A stretch of DNA of 64,000 bases from NCBI RefSeq assembly GCF_035594125.1, contig NC_087190.1:6295501-6359500 (forward strand), read 5' to 3'. A model generated the notes under the pieces. The model was not told the DNA's origin, searched no databases, and was given only the letters and a program-made list of their open reading frames with translations. The translations under genes and the position numbers were made by a program. The DNA is from Scylla paramamosain (lineage: Eukaryota; Arthropoda; Malacostraca; Decapoda; Portunidae). Of this stretch, positions 45,450 to 57,009 are shown piece after piece. Positions within the stretch are counted from its first letter, which is position 1. Every line of letters starts with the position of its first letter.

Positions 45450-46589
45450 ATGGAAGGTGAGCCGCACGTCATCCACCTGTTCCTAGGCGCTAAACCCCAC
45501 GCCTGCCACGTACCAGCTTCGGTGCCGAGACACTGGGAGGCGGAGGTGACGAGGCAGCTGGATGAAGATGTAAGAAAGGAGATTCTAGAGCCAGTACCAG
45601 TGGGAGAAGCGACAGAATGGTGTGCCAGAATGGTGGTGGTCGCTAAAAAGTCGGGCCAGCCGAGACGCACCATTGACTACCAGAAGCTCAACATGGCCTG
45701 CAGGAGGGAGACCCACCACATTCCCACACCGTTTGATATGGTGTCTGGCATCCCCCATCGCACTTACAAGACCACCGCTGATGCACACTGGGGGTTTCAC
45801 CAAGTGAAACTGCATGAAGATAGCAGGAAACTCACCACATTTATTACCCCGTGGGGCAGGTATAGGTACTGCAGGACCCCCATGGGGCACTGTGCCGCCC
45901 CTGATGCCTACACCAGAAGATTTGATGTCGCCATTGCGGGGATTCCGAGGAAGTTCAAGTGTGTAGATGACACCCTGCTGTTTGATTCAAGTGTAAAGGA
46001 TGCTTTCTGGCACACTTATGATTTTCTAGAAACGTGTGCCATGAAGGGCGTGACCTTGAAGCCAGAAAAATTCAAGTTCTGCAGGAGGCAGGTGGACTTT
46101 GTTGGATTTTACGTAGGGTGGGATGGTGCCGCCCCTGACGCCTACACCAGAAGATTTGACGTCGCCATTGCGGGGATCCCGAGGAAGTTCAAGTGTGTAG
46201 ATGACACCCTGCTGTTTGATTCAAGTGTAAAGGATGCTTTCTGGCACACTTATGATTTTCTAGAAACATGTGCCATGAAGAGCGTGACCTTGAAGCCAGA
46301 AAAATTCAAGTTCTGCAGGAGGCAGGTGGACTTTGTTGGATTTTACGTAGGGTGGGACACCTACAAGCCCACAGAGGAGAGGCTGGTTGCTTTGAGAAGT
46401 TTTGACATGCCTGCCCAGCCCTCCCTAACAGATATCCGCTCCTGGCACGGTTTTGTTAACCAGCTGGCGCCCTTCTTGGCCACCGCACCAATCATGGAGC
46501 CATTCAGGGAGCTCTACGTAAACCACAGGGAAAGAAAGTCTACTGGGACGTCAACCTGCAGGAGAAGTTTGAACGGGCAAAAGAAGTAA
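45450..46589 (+). pseudogene. Gypsy reverse transcriptase with internal duplication
   Basis: RT core: MVVVAKKSGQPRRTIDYQKL, YKTTADAHWGFHQVKL (first catalytic Asp), FITPWGRYRYCRTPMG, then CVDDTLLFD (second motif, CVDD in place of YxDD). A segment of 78 codons from AAPDAYTRRF to FVGFYVGWD is present twice in tandem (45,894-46,127 and 46,128-46,361), so the catalytic CVDD box occurs twice. The copies differ at about five bases. The frame stays open through both, then drifts into nonsense after about 46,525, where the RNase H continues in another frame. A fold with two palm segments is unlikely to be active. Confidence 0.85.
45894..46361 (+). repeat. 234-bp tandem duplication in RT
   Basis: Two adjacent 234-bp copies, in frame and about 98% identical by eye. 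Confidence 0.92.
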
Positions 46590-48418
46590 TCTGCAAACTA
46601 GCAAAGGAGGGCCTGACGTTCTACGACAAGGATAGGCCTACTGTGATGGCGATGGACTGGAGTAAAGTGAGCATTGGCTTCGTGGTTCTGCAGCAGCACT
46701 GTTCCTGTCCCATGAGAGAAGCCCCCTTCTGCTGCAAAAGTGGGTGGCGCTTGGCATTGTGTGGCAGTCGTCACCTGACACCTGCGGAGACAGGCTACGC
46801 GCCCATGGAGGGCGAGGCTCTGGCTGTCGCATGGTACCTTCGCAAAGCCCGCCCATTCCTCCTTGGGTGCCCCAATCTTCTCATCATAACTGACCATCGT
46901 CCGCTGGTGAAGCTATTGGAGGACAGGGAGCTGAAGGACGTGGTTAACCCAAGACTGTTTGCCCTGAAAGAGAAGACCCTGCAGTATAAATTTCAGATCA
47001 AATATTTGCCTGGCAAGCGCAACCACGCTCCAGATTTCCTGTCTCGCTACCCGGCACTCTGCGCACCACCAAACATTGTGGATGAAGAGCAGGCCAGCGC
47101 AGTAGAGGTCGCAGTGGCGGCTGCGACAGTGGCAGCACTCGACAGTGGCGAGCAGATAGTTATGGACAGCGCGACAGTGGTGCAAGCGGCCGCTGATGAC
47201 CCAGACTATACTCGTCGCGAAGGTAACAGCAGCAGACTGGAACCGACACCAGGCGCAAGAGGTGGTCTGCCTGCGTCAGTTCTACACGGTCAGGGACAGG
47301 CTGGCGGTGTCGGAAGGCCTGACGAGCAGGGGTCAGTGTGCCTGGTGATACCGGTGGCTCTGAGACAACGTGTGGCGGCGAACCTTCACGAGGGCCACCA
47401 AGGGCTGGACGGGATGTTAAGGAGGGCGAGGCAAGCTGTGCATTGGCCCGGCATGAAGGCCAATCTGCAGCACCACAGAGACTGCTGCGCCGTCTGCAAC
47501 TCACACTCACCCTCGCAAGCCGCCGAGCCCCTCAGCCCCACGCCCCCACCTCAGTATCCCTTCCAACACACCGTGGCTGACTTGTTCCAGCTTAAAGGGC
47601 ATGTGTACTTGGCTTACGCTGATAGATTCACCGGCTGGCTGGAAATAGCACACTTTGTCAGCGGCGCCACTTCAAGCAAACTTGCGTCAGTGTTTAGGCG
47701 ATACTTCAGCCAGTGGGGCGCTCCAGAATCAGTCTCCACGGACGGGGGAACTAACTTAACCAGTGAGGAGATGTGCAACTTCTTTGGGAGATGGGGAGTG
47801 GAGAGGAGGATAGCCTCTGCCCACTTCCCGCAGTCAAATGGACGGGCGGAGGCTGCAGTGAAATCCGCCAAGAGGCTGCTGCGGGCCAACACGGGCGCCG
47901 GAGGCAGCCTGGACACTGACAGAGCTGCGGTGGCGTTGCTACAGTACCTGAACACGCCTCTACGGGGCGTGAACAAGTCACTAGCTCAACTGGCCATGGG
48001 CAGGCAGCTACGGGACGGTGTGACAGTCCACGATCAGCACTACAGGGTAAACATGTTCTGGCGGCAGGCGTTGCGGGCAAGAGAGCGTGAAGCAGCGCGG
48101 CAACAAGAGGCATGGATTGACAGGCAGGGAACGCCAAGAACTCTGCTCCCCCTCGCGCTCGGCACGCAGGTGTGGATTCAGGAACCGTCGACGAAGGTGT
48201 GGGATAGGCGTGACGGTGCGGCCGCACCGTCAGTACACGGTCAAGCTGGAGGGGAGTGGATGACTCACATTACGCAACCGCCGGCATTTGCGGCCTGTGC
48301 GAGGTGCCTCGCCGGCCCAAGCAGGCACATCTCCTCCCCTTCCCAACCCCGGCCCCGCCCCGTCGTTCAGCAGGACACTGTGTCTCGCCCAGCACGGCGT
48401 GTCAGGCAGCCGGCATAG
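46530..48418 (+). pseudogene. Gypsy RNase H and integrase
   Basis: Frame of 46,643, recognisable from about 46,530 as KVYWDVNLQEKFERAKEVI. RNase H: VMAMDWSKVSIGF, EGEALAVAWYL, LIITDHRPLVKLL. A linker with KYLPGKRNHAPDFLSRYP marks the end. Integrase: zinc site HEGHQG and CAVCNSH, core residues Asp in TVADLFQ, Asp in VSTDGGTN and Glu in NGRAEAAVK, and a C-terminal tail with VWIQEP. About 590 codons stay open to the stop at 48,418. The frame is shifted relative to the RT, so the polyprotein is broken near 46,530 unless programmed slippage were involved, which no motif supports. Confidence 0.85.
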
Positions 48419-48455
48419 ACGGCAGACTATGTCCCTGGTATGTCCTCACAAGGAA

Positions 48456-48456
<1 letters not shown>

Positions 48457-48512
<56 letters not shown>
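48457..48512. repeat. (GT)n microsatellite
   Basis: About 56 bp, shortly after the integrase stop. Confidence 0.97.
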
Positions 48513-48514
<2 letters not shown>

Positions 48515-48724
48515 GGCGTGCATGTGTGCTTTTTCATGAGGGTCAGTTTTATTGTGAGTGTCCTCACCATTACTTTGTTTATTTTCTTATGCAGGATCTA
48601 TGTTATTGTACTCACAGAAGTATCTGCTTTAGTTTCATTATTTTGTTAGATCCTACACTGTTCATTATGTATGTGACATGCCCATTGTATTACCTTGGGG
48701 GAGAGATCTAGGATAAGTATAATA

Positions 48725-48838
48725 TGTTGGGCCGGCCTCACCGGCAACACACCACCCGTTTGTAATCGGCAGTCGGCCTCGGGACTTTTAGTAAAGGAAA
48801 CGGCCTCCACCTCGTTTCACTCAGCCCTCCTACATAAT
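48725..48838 (+). mobile_element. Possible 3' LTR remnant of Gypsy element
   Basis: Begins TGTTGGGCCGGCCTCACCGG shortly after a purine tract and is GC-richer than its surroundings. No second copy exists in the window to prove it is an LTR, and its end is not defined. Confidence 0.35.
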
Positions 48839-48869
48839 AATAAAAACAACAATCCATTTACAAACTAAC

Positions 48870-49095
48870 ACACACACACACACACACATCAAAACACAAC
48901 CAAGCCTCACCAAACACAACCGAGCCCAGTGACAACCTAATTAAACCTAACTAAATAAAAACAAGACAACCTAACTAACTAAACACACCCTAACCTAACA
49001 CTGACAACCTAACCAAACCAAACTAAATCTAATTAAAGACAACTTAACCAAACAAAACCTAATCTAGCCTAACCTAATTTAACCAACCCACCTTG
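48870..49095. repeat. CA run and CCTAA-rich interstitial DNA
   Basis: A short (CA)n, then about 200 bp with about ten CCTAA or AACCTAAC words in imperfect array (for example ACCCTAACCTAACAC near 48,990 and GCCTAACCTAATTT near 49,070). TTAGG/CCTAA is the arthropod telomere repeat, so this could be a decayed interstitial telomere-like array or simple sequence drift. Confidence 0.6.

Positions 49096-49096
<1 letters not shown>

Positions 49097-49135
<39 letters not shown>
49097..49135. repeat. (CA)n microsatellite
   Basis: 39 bp; begins directly after the last recognisable archease codons on the minus strand. Confidence 0.97.
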
Positions 49136-49139
<4 letters not shown>

Positions 49140-49638
49140 ATATCCACAATAACAAACACCTCATGCTGATCCAGCTCGTCATACACCTGCATGCTGGCAT
49201 AGGTGATGGCCTTCACCTCCGTGCCCTGCGGGTGTTTGGCCAGCTGGAACTCCTCCCCGTAAAGCCTCGCACACACCTTCATCACTCCATCACCCCCATC
49301 ACTATCAATCCCCCAGTAATCACAACCTTCCGTGCGATGAAGAACAGGTTACAGCTGAAGACAAACAGTCACTCATTAAAGAAGTGGAAGAGGAAGCCCT
49401 GGAGATCATCAGTCTCTGCCTCCATCTTCTGCACCCTCGTCATCTCCACCGTGTCAATCTCCGTCATGTACCTAAACTTTGCAGTGGCCGCCTGTTCGTA
49501 CGCCTCCCGTAGGTTAGCGCCCCAAGCATGTAACTGCACGTCTGCCAGATGGTCTAGGTACTCATATTTCACCTCCGTGATTGTTGCGGCCTCCTCTGGT
49601 GTGGGTTTGATGACGTCCTGTGTTCTTTCGTCCTCCAT
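49136..49638 (-). pseudogene. Archease (ZBTB8OS-like) processed pseudogene
   Basis: Archease assists the tRNA-splicing ligase RtcB in animals (family knowledge). The minus strand from the ATG at 49,638 reads KYEYLDHLADVQLHAWG, the conserved DH-ADV start with its metal-binding Asp, then LREAYEQAATAKFRYMTE, TDDLQGFLFHFFNE, a TGA where the family has Trp, LFFIARKV, and after a frameshift LYGEEFQLAKHPQGTEVKAI, YASMQVYDE and VFVIVDI at the C-terminus. Nearly the whole protein is present with no introns, whereas animal archease genes are usually split into several exons, so a retrocopy is likely. The nonsense codon and frameshift disable it. The normal stop after VDI is lost into GT repeats. No A tail survives. 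Confidence 0.82.
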
Positions 49639-49799
49639 CCTTGCTATGGTGTGTGCTGTGTTTTGCTTCCTGGTTCTGTTGGCTTCCTCTCCTCAGTGGC
49701 TGGTGGTGGGTGAGGGAAGGGTGGGTGTTCACATCTCTGCTGGTTTTGGTGGGTGTAGGTGGTGATGCAGGACAGGAGGTGGGAGATGGCTGTGTGTAT

Positions 49800-50560
49800 G
49801 GATGCATGGAAAGGAGGGAGAGATGAGAAGAGGAAAGAGAAGGGAAGGGAAGGAAAGAAAATGAACAGGAAGGGGATGAGAAGATATTTGAAAGGGAAGA
49901 GAAGAGAAGAAATGGGAAGGGAGAGTTGGGAAGAGAAGGGATAGGAAGGTACAGGAAGGGAAGGGATGAAAAGATAGAAGAAAAGGAAGGGGAAGGAAGG
50001 AAAGAGAAGAGATAAGAAGGGACAGCAAGGGGAGGGATAAGAAAATATTTGAAAGGGAAGAGAAGAGAAGAATGGGGAAGGGAGGAATGACAAAGGGAAG
50101 GATGGGAAGACAGAAGGAAGAGAAGGGAAGGATAAGAAGATAAGTGGATAAAAAAAGAGAAGGAATGAAATGGGATGATACAGGAAGAAAAATGGCTAAG
50201 AAGATAGAAGCATGGAAATAAAAGAAGGAATAAGATGGGATGGGAAGGAATGATAAAATAGAAGGGGAAAGGAAGAGAAAGATGAGAAGAGAAGGGATAG
50301 GAAGGGAAGGAATGACAAAATAGAAAAAAGGGAAAGGAAAACAAAGATGGGAAGGGAAGGGAGGGAGGCAGAATGAAGGGAAGAAAGGAAGAAAGCTAGA
50401 CAAAGAAAGGAAAGGGAAGGGAAGGGGAAGGAACAAACAAGGAGTACAGAAGAAAATAAAAAGGGGGGAAAGCAAAAGAAGAACAGAAAAGTAATGAAGA
50501 AGAAAAGAATAAAAACAAAACGAAGGAAGGAAGGGATTGAAAAAGAAAAAAAAGGAAAGG
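49800..50560. repeat. Polypurine GGAAG-rich tract
   Basis: About 760 bp of nearly all-purine plus strand built from GGGAAG, GGAAGG and AGAAGA words. Long Phe/Ser/Pro/Leu-rich frames on the minus strand are artefacts. The right part is in the left arm of a long inverted repeat. Confidence 0.9.
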
Positions 50561-50906
50561 GAAGAAAGAAGAATGATAAGAAGAATGATAATATTGCAAA
50601 CATTCAAGACACAACAATAACACAAAATTACACAAGTCCTCTCTTCCTTCACCACCACCACCACTTCCTCCTCCTCCTATACACACATAAGAGGGGCCAG
50701 TAACACACTACTTTACTTCACTGGTACACACTTTATTGCTCTTAAAATGCATAATATCCAACTTACTCTAGACTCTATAACCCAAACAACATCACACAAG
50801 CAAACACACACACACATGCTCTACTCTCACCACCATTATTTTCAAAGGCCGCAGAGATGATCAGCCAGGTTTTCAAGACTGTTTCTCCTTCCTATAATGC
50901 AGAAAT
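50222..50906 (+). repeat. Left arm of 0.68-kb inverted repeat
   Basis: Inverted match to 55,742-56,422. It starts AAGAAGGAATAAGATGGGAT, contains the purine tract, CACCACCACCACTTCC, AGAGGGGCCAGTAACACACTA, AAAATGCATAATATCCAACTT and TCACCACCATTATTTTCAAA, and ends near TGCAGAAAT. Confidence 0.85.
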
Positions 50907-51096
50907 GCTAATCATCATCCTTACCTAATCTCGTCTTTCAGTTGAGTTGTAGGATGCAGGAAACAAATAAACATATGTTTAATATTAACCAAGGGGGTCC
51001 AGACTCACTCTAGGTTAATATTAAACATGTGTTTGTTTGTTTTCTGCATCCTACAACTCAACTGAAAGATGAGATTAGGTAAGGATGATGATTAGC
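50907..51096. repeat. Hairpin: 84-bp arms, 22-bp loop
   Basis: Arms 50,907-50,990 and 51,013-51,096 are inverted copies starting GCTAATCATCATCCTTACC and ending in AATATTAACC at the loop, with only a few mismatches and a short indel. The loop contains GGGGTCCAGACTCACTC. It could be a small fold-back element; transcription would give a long near-perfect RNA hairpin. No terminal duplication is evident. Confidence 0.85.
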
Positions 51097-51172
51097 ATTG
51101 TCCTAACTTGGTACTTGAGGTGTTGGCTGCACCTGTCCTGCATTGCTGTCATGTTCACACTCGACAGGTTCA

Positions 51173-51280
<108 letters not shown>

Positions 51281-51369
51281 GTTTAATATTATCCAATGGG
51301 GTCCAGACTCACACAGAGCCACTCACGTATGTTTGTTGCTTGGCCATGTGATAGTGAGGTGCCTTGCAG

Positions 51370-51462
51370 CACTTGATCCAACACAATGCTTAACTCCTAA
51401 CACTAAACAGGGATCTAGTCCAACATAACTTTTAACTCCTAAAATTAAACAGGGATCTTTAT
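51370..51462. repeat. Tandem pair of about 43 bp
   Basis: TCCAACAcAATgcTTAACTC, CTAA and TAAACAGGGATCT occur twice in a row. Confidence 0.75.
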
Positions 51463-51854
51463 CAAAACAAAAGATGCATTAGCACTATTTCTTCCCTGCA
51501 TTCTAGTACCATTTTCTGTACCGATGTGTGCGAGGATCAATCAGACGTGCAACATTTGGACAAAAGCAACATCCGGACATGCCGTACACAAATTACAACA
51601 TATATTGGAGGGATTACTGTATTTTAGGCACTGTAATATTTCTTTTTATACCGCTTGACCTCTAATCGGTACATCTTTCCTTAATTACCAATCACTGAGA
51701 CATCTTGTTCTACAGCCACCTGCAATCTTCAAACGGGGTAGAAATTGCAAAATGTATTCTTTTAATTGCAAACATTCTTGTAGATGCTTATAAGGATTTC
51801 ATGCATTGCTTCTGGTGCTGCTATTTCATATTGCAGTGATGTTAACTGATGTGC

Positions 51855-52180
51855 AACAAACCCTTATCCACACAAGTCCATGCTGGCATCTTATTTGTAC
51901 AGTCCCTCCATCTCCACCTTCACCACACAGCCCTGCCAGTGTGTGTACTGCCTGCTGGGACCTTCCTGCTTCCACTTGCATCCAAAACAAATCTTGCTAG
52001 TCCCTCCATCGCCCTCTCGCTCTCTCTTGCTGACTGGGATGTGTGTTGGATGTGAGTGGCATCAGGCATGACGGTTCCCAGCAGGCGACTCACACCCTGG
52101 CAATGCTGAGTGGTGGAGGTGGAAGTGGAAGGGACTGCACAAGGAAAATGATAGCTTGGACTTGTGTGGATGAGGGTTTC
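51855..52180. repeat. Inverted repeat, about 110-bp arms
   Basis: The left arm at about 51,855-51,965 and the right arm at about 52,070-52,180 pair through ATCCACACAAGTCCA / TGGACTTGTGTGGAT, GTACAGTCCCT / AGGGACTGCAC, CTGCCAGTGTGTG / CACACCCTGGCA and GCCTGCTGGGA / TCCCAGCAGGC. The arms are imperfect (roughly 80% by eye). No coding sequence is supported here. Confidence 0.75.
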
Positions 52181-52239
52181 TGCTCATAAGTAGAAACCCA
52201 ACACTGCATAAGATACAGTAATCCTTATGAGAATGAGAA

Positions 52240-52860
52240 AAAAGGAAGGAAAAAAACCAGCTACATTTCTTAATACATTAGTCTGTGTTGTTGTAAATTT
52301 TAAGAAAAGAAAGAAAGAAAAAAAGAAAGAAAAGAAAAAAATTATACTCCTCAATACAAGTCTGTTATGCTGTAAATTTTGAGAATGAAAAACAGAAAAG
52401 AAAAAGACTTTATTCTTCCCAATATATAAATATGTTATGCTGTATATTTTGAAAAGGAAAACAAAAAAAGAAAGAAAGAAAAAAAAAGAAAAACCATTAT
52501 GCTTCTTAATATATTAATCTTTGATGCTGTAAATTTTAAGAAGGAATAAAGAAAAAAAAGAAAGAAGGAAAAAAACACTATACTATTCAAAAATCTGTAA
52601 TGCTGTAAATTTTGAGAAAGGAAAAAAAAAGGAAAAATCTAATTTGAGAAATAGACACAAAGTGAGAAAAAGACACAATAGAGAAAGTGAGAAATAGACA
52701 AAAAAAAAAAAAGCATCTTGTACAAAATTCCGTGATGCTGTGAAGGTATTGTAAGGAAAACGAGAAGAAAAAAAAAGAAAAAAAATATACTTTCAATACA
52801 AAAATCTATGCTGTTAATTTTGAGAAGGACGAGAAAGAGAGAGAGAGAGAAAGAAAGCAA
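52240..52860. repeat. Minisatellite, about 7 units of 68-90 bp
   Basis: Core ATCTGTTATGCTGTAAATTT followed by TGAGAAGGAAAA recurs near 52,290, 52,360, 52,430, 52,518, 52,592, 52,727 and 52,805, each joined by an A/G-rich stretch of variable length. Confidence 0.85.
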
Positions 52861-53034
52861 AGAATAGGATGTACATTTAATACTTAGAATGCCATGGCTG
52901 TCTTATACTTCTAACACTGTATTCTGCAGCACTACAGCACTGCACCTCCACTACTTTCAAAAGGCTCTATGTAGGTGAAGTTAAACAGGTTTTTAAGGAT
53001 GTTTTTATGCTTCTAGTGAGATATTAACAAAATA

Positions 53035-53470
53035 TCCAGGCTTGGAATCAATGGCAGGTGTGTTGTGTTGTAAAATTTTCAATCTTACAGCTTTGGTCTT
53101 GAATGGGAGGTGTGTTTAGTGAAATTCTTGGAGTTGTGGTCTTGAAATGAGTGACAGGTCTGTTCAGTAGCAAATTTCCCACAGGTTTGGTCTTGAACGA
53201 CGGGTGTGTTGTGTCGTTAGATTCTCACAGGTTTGGTCTTGAAGTGAATGACAGATGTGTTGTGTCGTTAAATTCTCAGTCTCACTTATTCTTGAAATGT
53301 TTGCCCTGTATATTATATTCTTTTAAAATTCTCAGTCTTAAAAACATCAGATTTTACAGTGTTACCATGATATTGAGCTGTGTGTTGTATTCTATAAAAC
53401 TCATCAAACAGCCTTACAGTACCAAGTTGAAACTAATGACCTGTGTTGTGTCTTAAAGTTCAGTCTTAGA
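53035..53470. repeat. Minisatellite, about 60-bp units
   Basis: GACAGGTGTGTTGTGTCGTT, AAATTCTCACAGGTTTGG and TCTTGAA words repeat about five times from 53,045 to 53,300; decayed echoes run to 53,470. A 101-codon frame over it is an artefact. Confidence 0.75.
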
Positions 53471-53734
53471 TCATTTATACTTTCATACAGTTTTAAGTTA
53501 GAATGGAGTCCAGTTTAATGTTACAAGAAGCTGTTGGGATTTAGGAGTTAAAGGTGTTTTTCCTCTAAGTGTGATATGCAAGGGAAGGGAGGAGGGCAGA
53601 AGGAAGGGAGGAGAGAATGAAAACTAGACGAAGAAAGGATACGAAAGAGAGGGGAATGAAAAAAGTATGCAGTACAGGAGTTATATAGTTATAGAATGTG
53701 ATGTGAAAGTTTGTGTGTAAAGGGAATATATATG

Positions 53735-53863
<129 letters not shown>

Positions 53864-53869
53864 TTATTG

Positions 53870-55160
<1,291 letters not shown>

Positions 55161-55163
<3 letters not shown>

Positions 55164-55444
55164 TCAGTAATAAAAGTAATATATATGCAAAAAAGATAAT
55201 GTTACAAAAAAGTGCCAATGATAACCAGACTTGTACTATTTCATGATCTGTGTTTTGTTTGTGTTGACATGACAAGAAGGAATTTGGTGCACAGTGGGGT
55301 AGAGGAGAAGTCAGGAGGCCGGTAGTGAGTCTCTTGTTTGTGTGTCCTGTAGAAATTGATGTGATGCAGGAATGGATTAATGTGTTGGTGGATTTGTATT
55401 CAGAGCACCAGAAAGACTAGTATTGCTACTGGTACTGCTACTAT

Positions 55445-55486
<42 letters not shown>

Positions 55487-55741
55487 GACTGCACTTTTCT
55501 TTTTACCACCACCACCACTACCACCAAACCTAAGAGCTGGGGACATTAATAAAAGTAAAGTAGTACATGCAAGGATTCTCTACCAGGCGTTTTCAAGGCT
55601 TGTGATCCTATGGGACAACGGACCTTATTCTGAAAGACTTCTATGCGGCACCTCCACTACTTTCAAAGAGCTCTGTGTACTGTACTTAAAGCTACACAGG
55701 TTTTCAAGGGTGTTCTTACAGTTGTAATGACAGATTAACAA
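55161..55741. other. Unassigned sequence with (ACT)n and a dispersed repeat
   Basis: Holds an (ACT)n run at 55,437-55,488. The stretch CACCTCCACTACTTTCAAA to TTTTCAAGGGTGTT at about 55,650-55,715 matches 52,940-53,010 in direct orientation. The 115-codon frame at 55,380-55,727 is not recognised. Confidence 0.5.
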
Positions 55742-56422
55742 GATTTCTGCAATATGGGCAGGAGAAACAGTCTTGAAAATCTGGCTAATCATCTGTGTGG
55801 CCTTTGAAAATAATGGTGGTGAGAGTAGAGCATGTGTGTGTGTGTGATGTTGTTTGGGGTATAGAGCCTAGTGTAAGTTGGATATTATGCATTTTAAGAG
55901 CAATAAGGTGTGTACCAATTAAGTAGCGTGTTACTGGCCCCTCTTATGTGTGTACAGGAGGAGAAGGAGGAAGTGGTGGTGGTGGTGAAGGAAGGGAGGA
56001 CTTGTGTAATTTTGTGTTATTGTTGTGTCTTGAGTGTTTGCAGTATTTTCATTCTTCTTATCATTCTTCTTTCTTCCCTTCCTTTTTTTTCTTTTTCAAT
56101 CCCCTCCTTCCTTCCTTTTGTTTTTATTCTTTTCTTCTTCATTATTTTTCTGTTCTTCCTTTCCTTTCCCCCGTTTTTATTTTCTTCTGTACTCTTTGTT
56201 TGTTCCTCTTTCCCTTCCTTTCCCTTTCCTTTCTTTGTCTACCTTTCTGTCTTTCTTTCTTCCCTTCATTCTGCCTCCCTCCCTTCCCTTCCCATCTGTT
56301 TTCCTTTCCCTTTTTTTCACTTTTGTCATTCCTTCCTTTCCCATCCGTTCTCTTCTCATCTTTCTCTTCCTTTCCCTTCTATTGAATCATTCCTTCCCAT
56401 CCCATCTTATTCCTTCTTTACA
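55742..56422 (-). repeat. Right arm of 0.68-kb inverted repeat
   Basis: Inverted copy of 50,222-50,906, separated by about 4.8 kb. Includes TTTCTGCAATATGGGCAGGA, GTTGGATATTATGCATTTT, TACTGGCCCCTCTTATGTGT and the polypyrimidine complement of the purine tract. Phe/Ser-rich frames here are artefacts. Confidence 0.85.
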
Positions 56423-56444
56423 TGTGTGTTTTTTCTTTTTAACT

Positions 56445-56497
56445 AGGACACGAAACAACACCACCAGAAGCAATGCATGAAATCTTTATAAGTATTT
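56445..56497 (-). repeat. Short inverted copy of 51,775-51,827
   Basis: ACCAGAAGCAATGCATGAAA and TCTTTATAAGTATTTACAAG match the complement of 51,775-51,827. It lies just beyond the right arm of the long inverted repeat. Confidence 0.75.
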
Positions 56498-56539
56498 ACA
56501 AGAAGTATTTACAAGAAGAGAGATGTACCAAACAGCAGT

Positions 56540-57000
56540 CAAAGGGTCAAGAGGGACGCTGGTCAAGGGCAACAAAATTTATATTAAAAAAGGCCCACTG
56601 AGGTGCTGGTCCCCAAAGAAGAGGAGCCAAAAGGATTAACCAGATCTAGAGAAGTGTGATGAAGCCTTCTGATGTAAGAGGGGGCACCGGCCTAGGGCTA
56701 CAGAAACTTAGAAAAGAAATAGTCCCACTGAGGTGCCACTCCCCTAAGGGAAGAGCTGAAAGGATAATCAAAATTGGAGGATAAGTGTCTCAAAATCTTC
56801 CTCTTGAAATAACTGAAGTCATAGGAAGGAGGTCATATAGAAACAGGTAAGTCTAGAAATGTATTATTATTATTGTTATTATTATTTGTTATTTTATTTA
56901 TCATTATTTATTGTTTGTTTTTACTTTATGCAAGAGGGGCACTGACATGGGGGCAACAAAAAGAATAAAAAGGCCCACTGAGGTGCCAGTCCCAATAATT
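56540..57000 (-). mobile_element. Three LINE 3' ends in a row
   Basis: Three successive minus-strand copies of the 3' UTR of the LINE at 6,718-8,219, at about 56,541-56,615, 56,680-56,850 and 56,933-57,000. Each has, on the plus strand, a GGTCAAGGGCAACA-like word, an A-rich gap, then GGCCCACTGAGGTGC and a SCAGTCCC-like word. The middle copy reaches AGTGTCTCAAAATCTTCCTC and TGAAGTCATAGGAAGG, matching 6,830-6,875, before an (ATT)n run. They differ by tens of percent, so they are separate old insertions or an old tandem. Confidence 0.8.
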
Positions 57001-57009
57001 ACCAGTATG

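Larger units (their letters stand above)
44740..48724 (+). mobile_element. Gypsy-type LTR retrotransposon, 5' part missing, decayed
   Basis: GC-rich insertion with domains in the Gypsy order: gag-type CCHC finger, aspartic protease, reverse transcriptase, RNase H, integrase. No 5' LTR or main gag is seen upstream of 44,740. At the 3' side a purine run TTGGGGGAGAG at 48,699-48,710 could be the polypurine tract, and TGTTGGGCCGG from 48,725 a 3' LTR start. At least three frame breaks make it inactive. Confidence 0.88.

Noticed and set aside
49729..50664. A 311-codon hydrophobic Phe/Ser/Leu protein resembling a membrane protein
   Set aside because: It is the complement of a polypurine tract; the inverted copy at 55,910-56,480 gives the same artefact.
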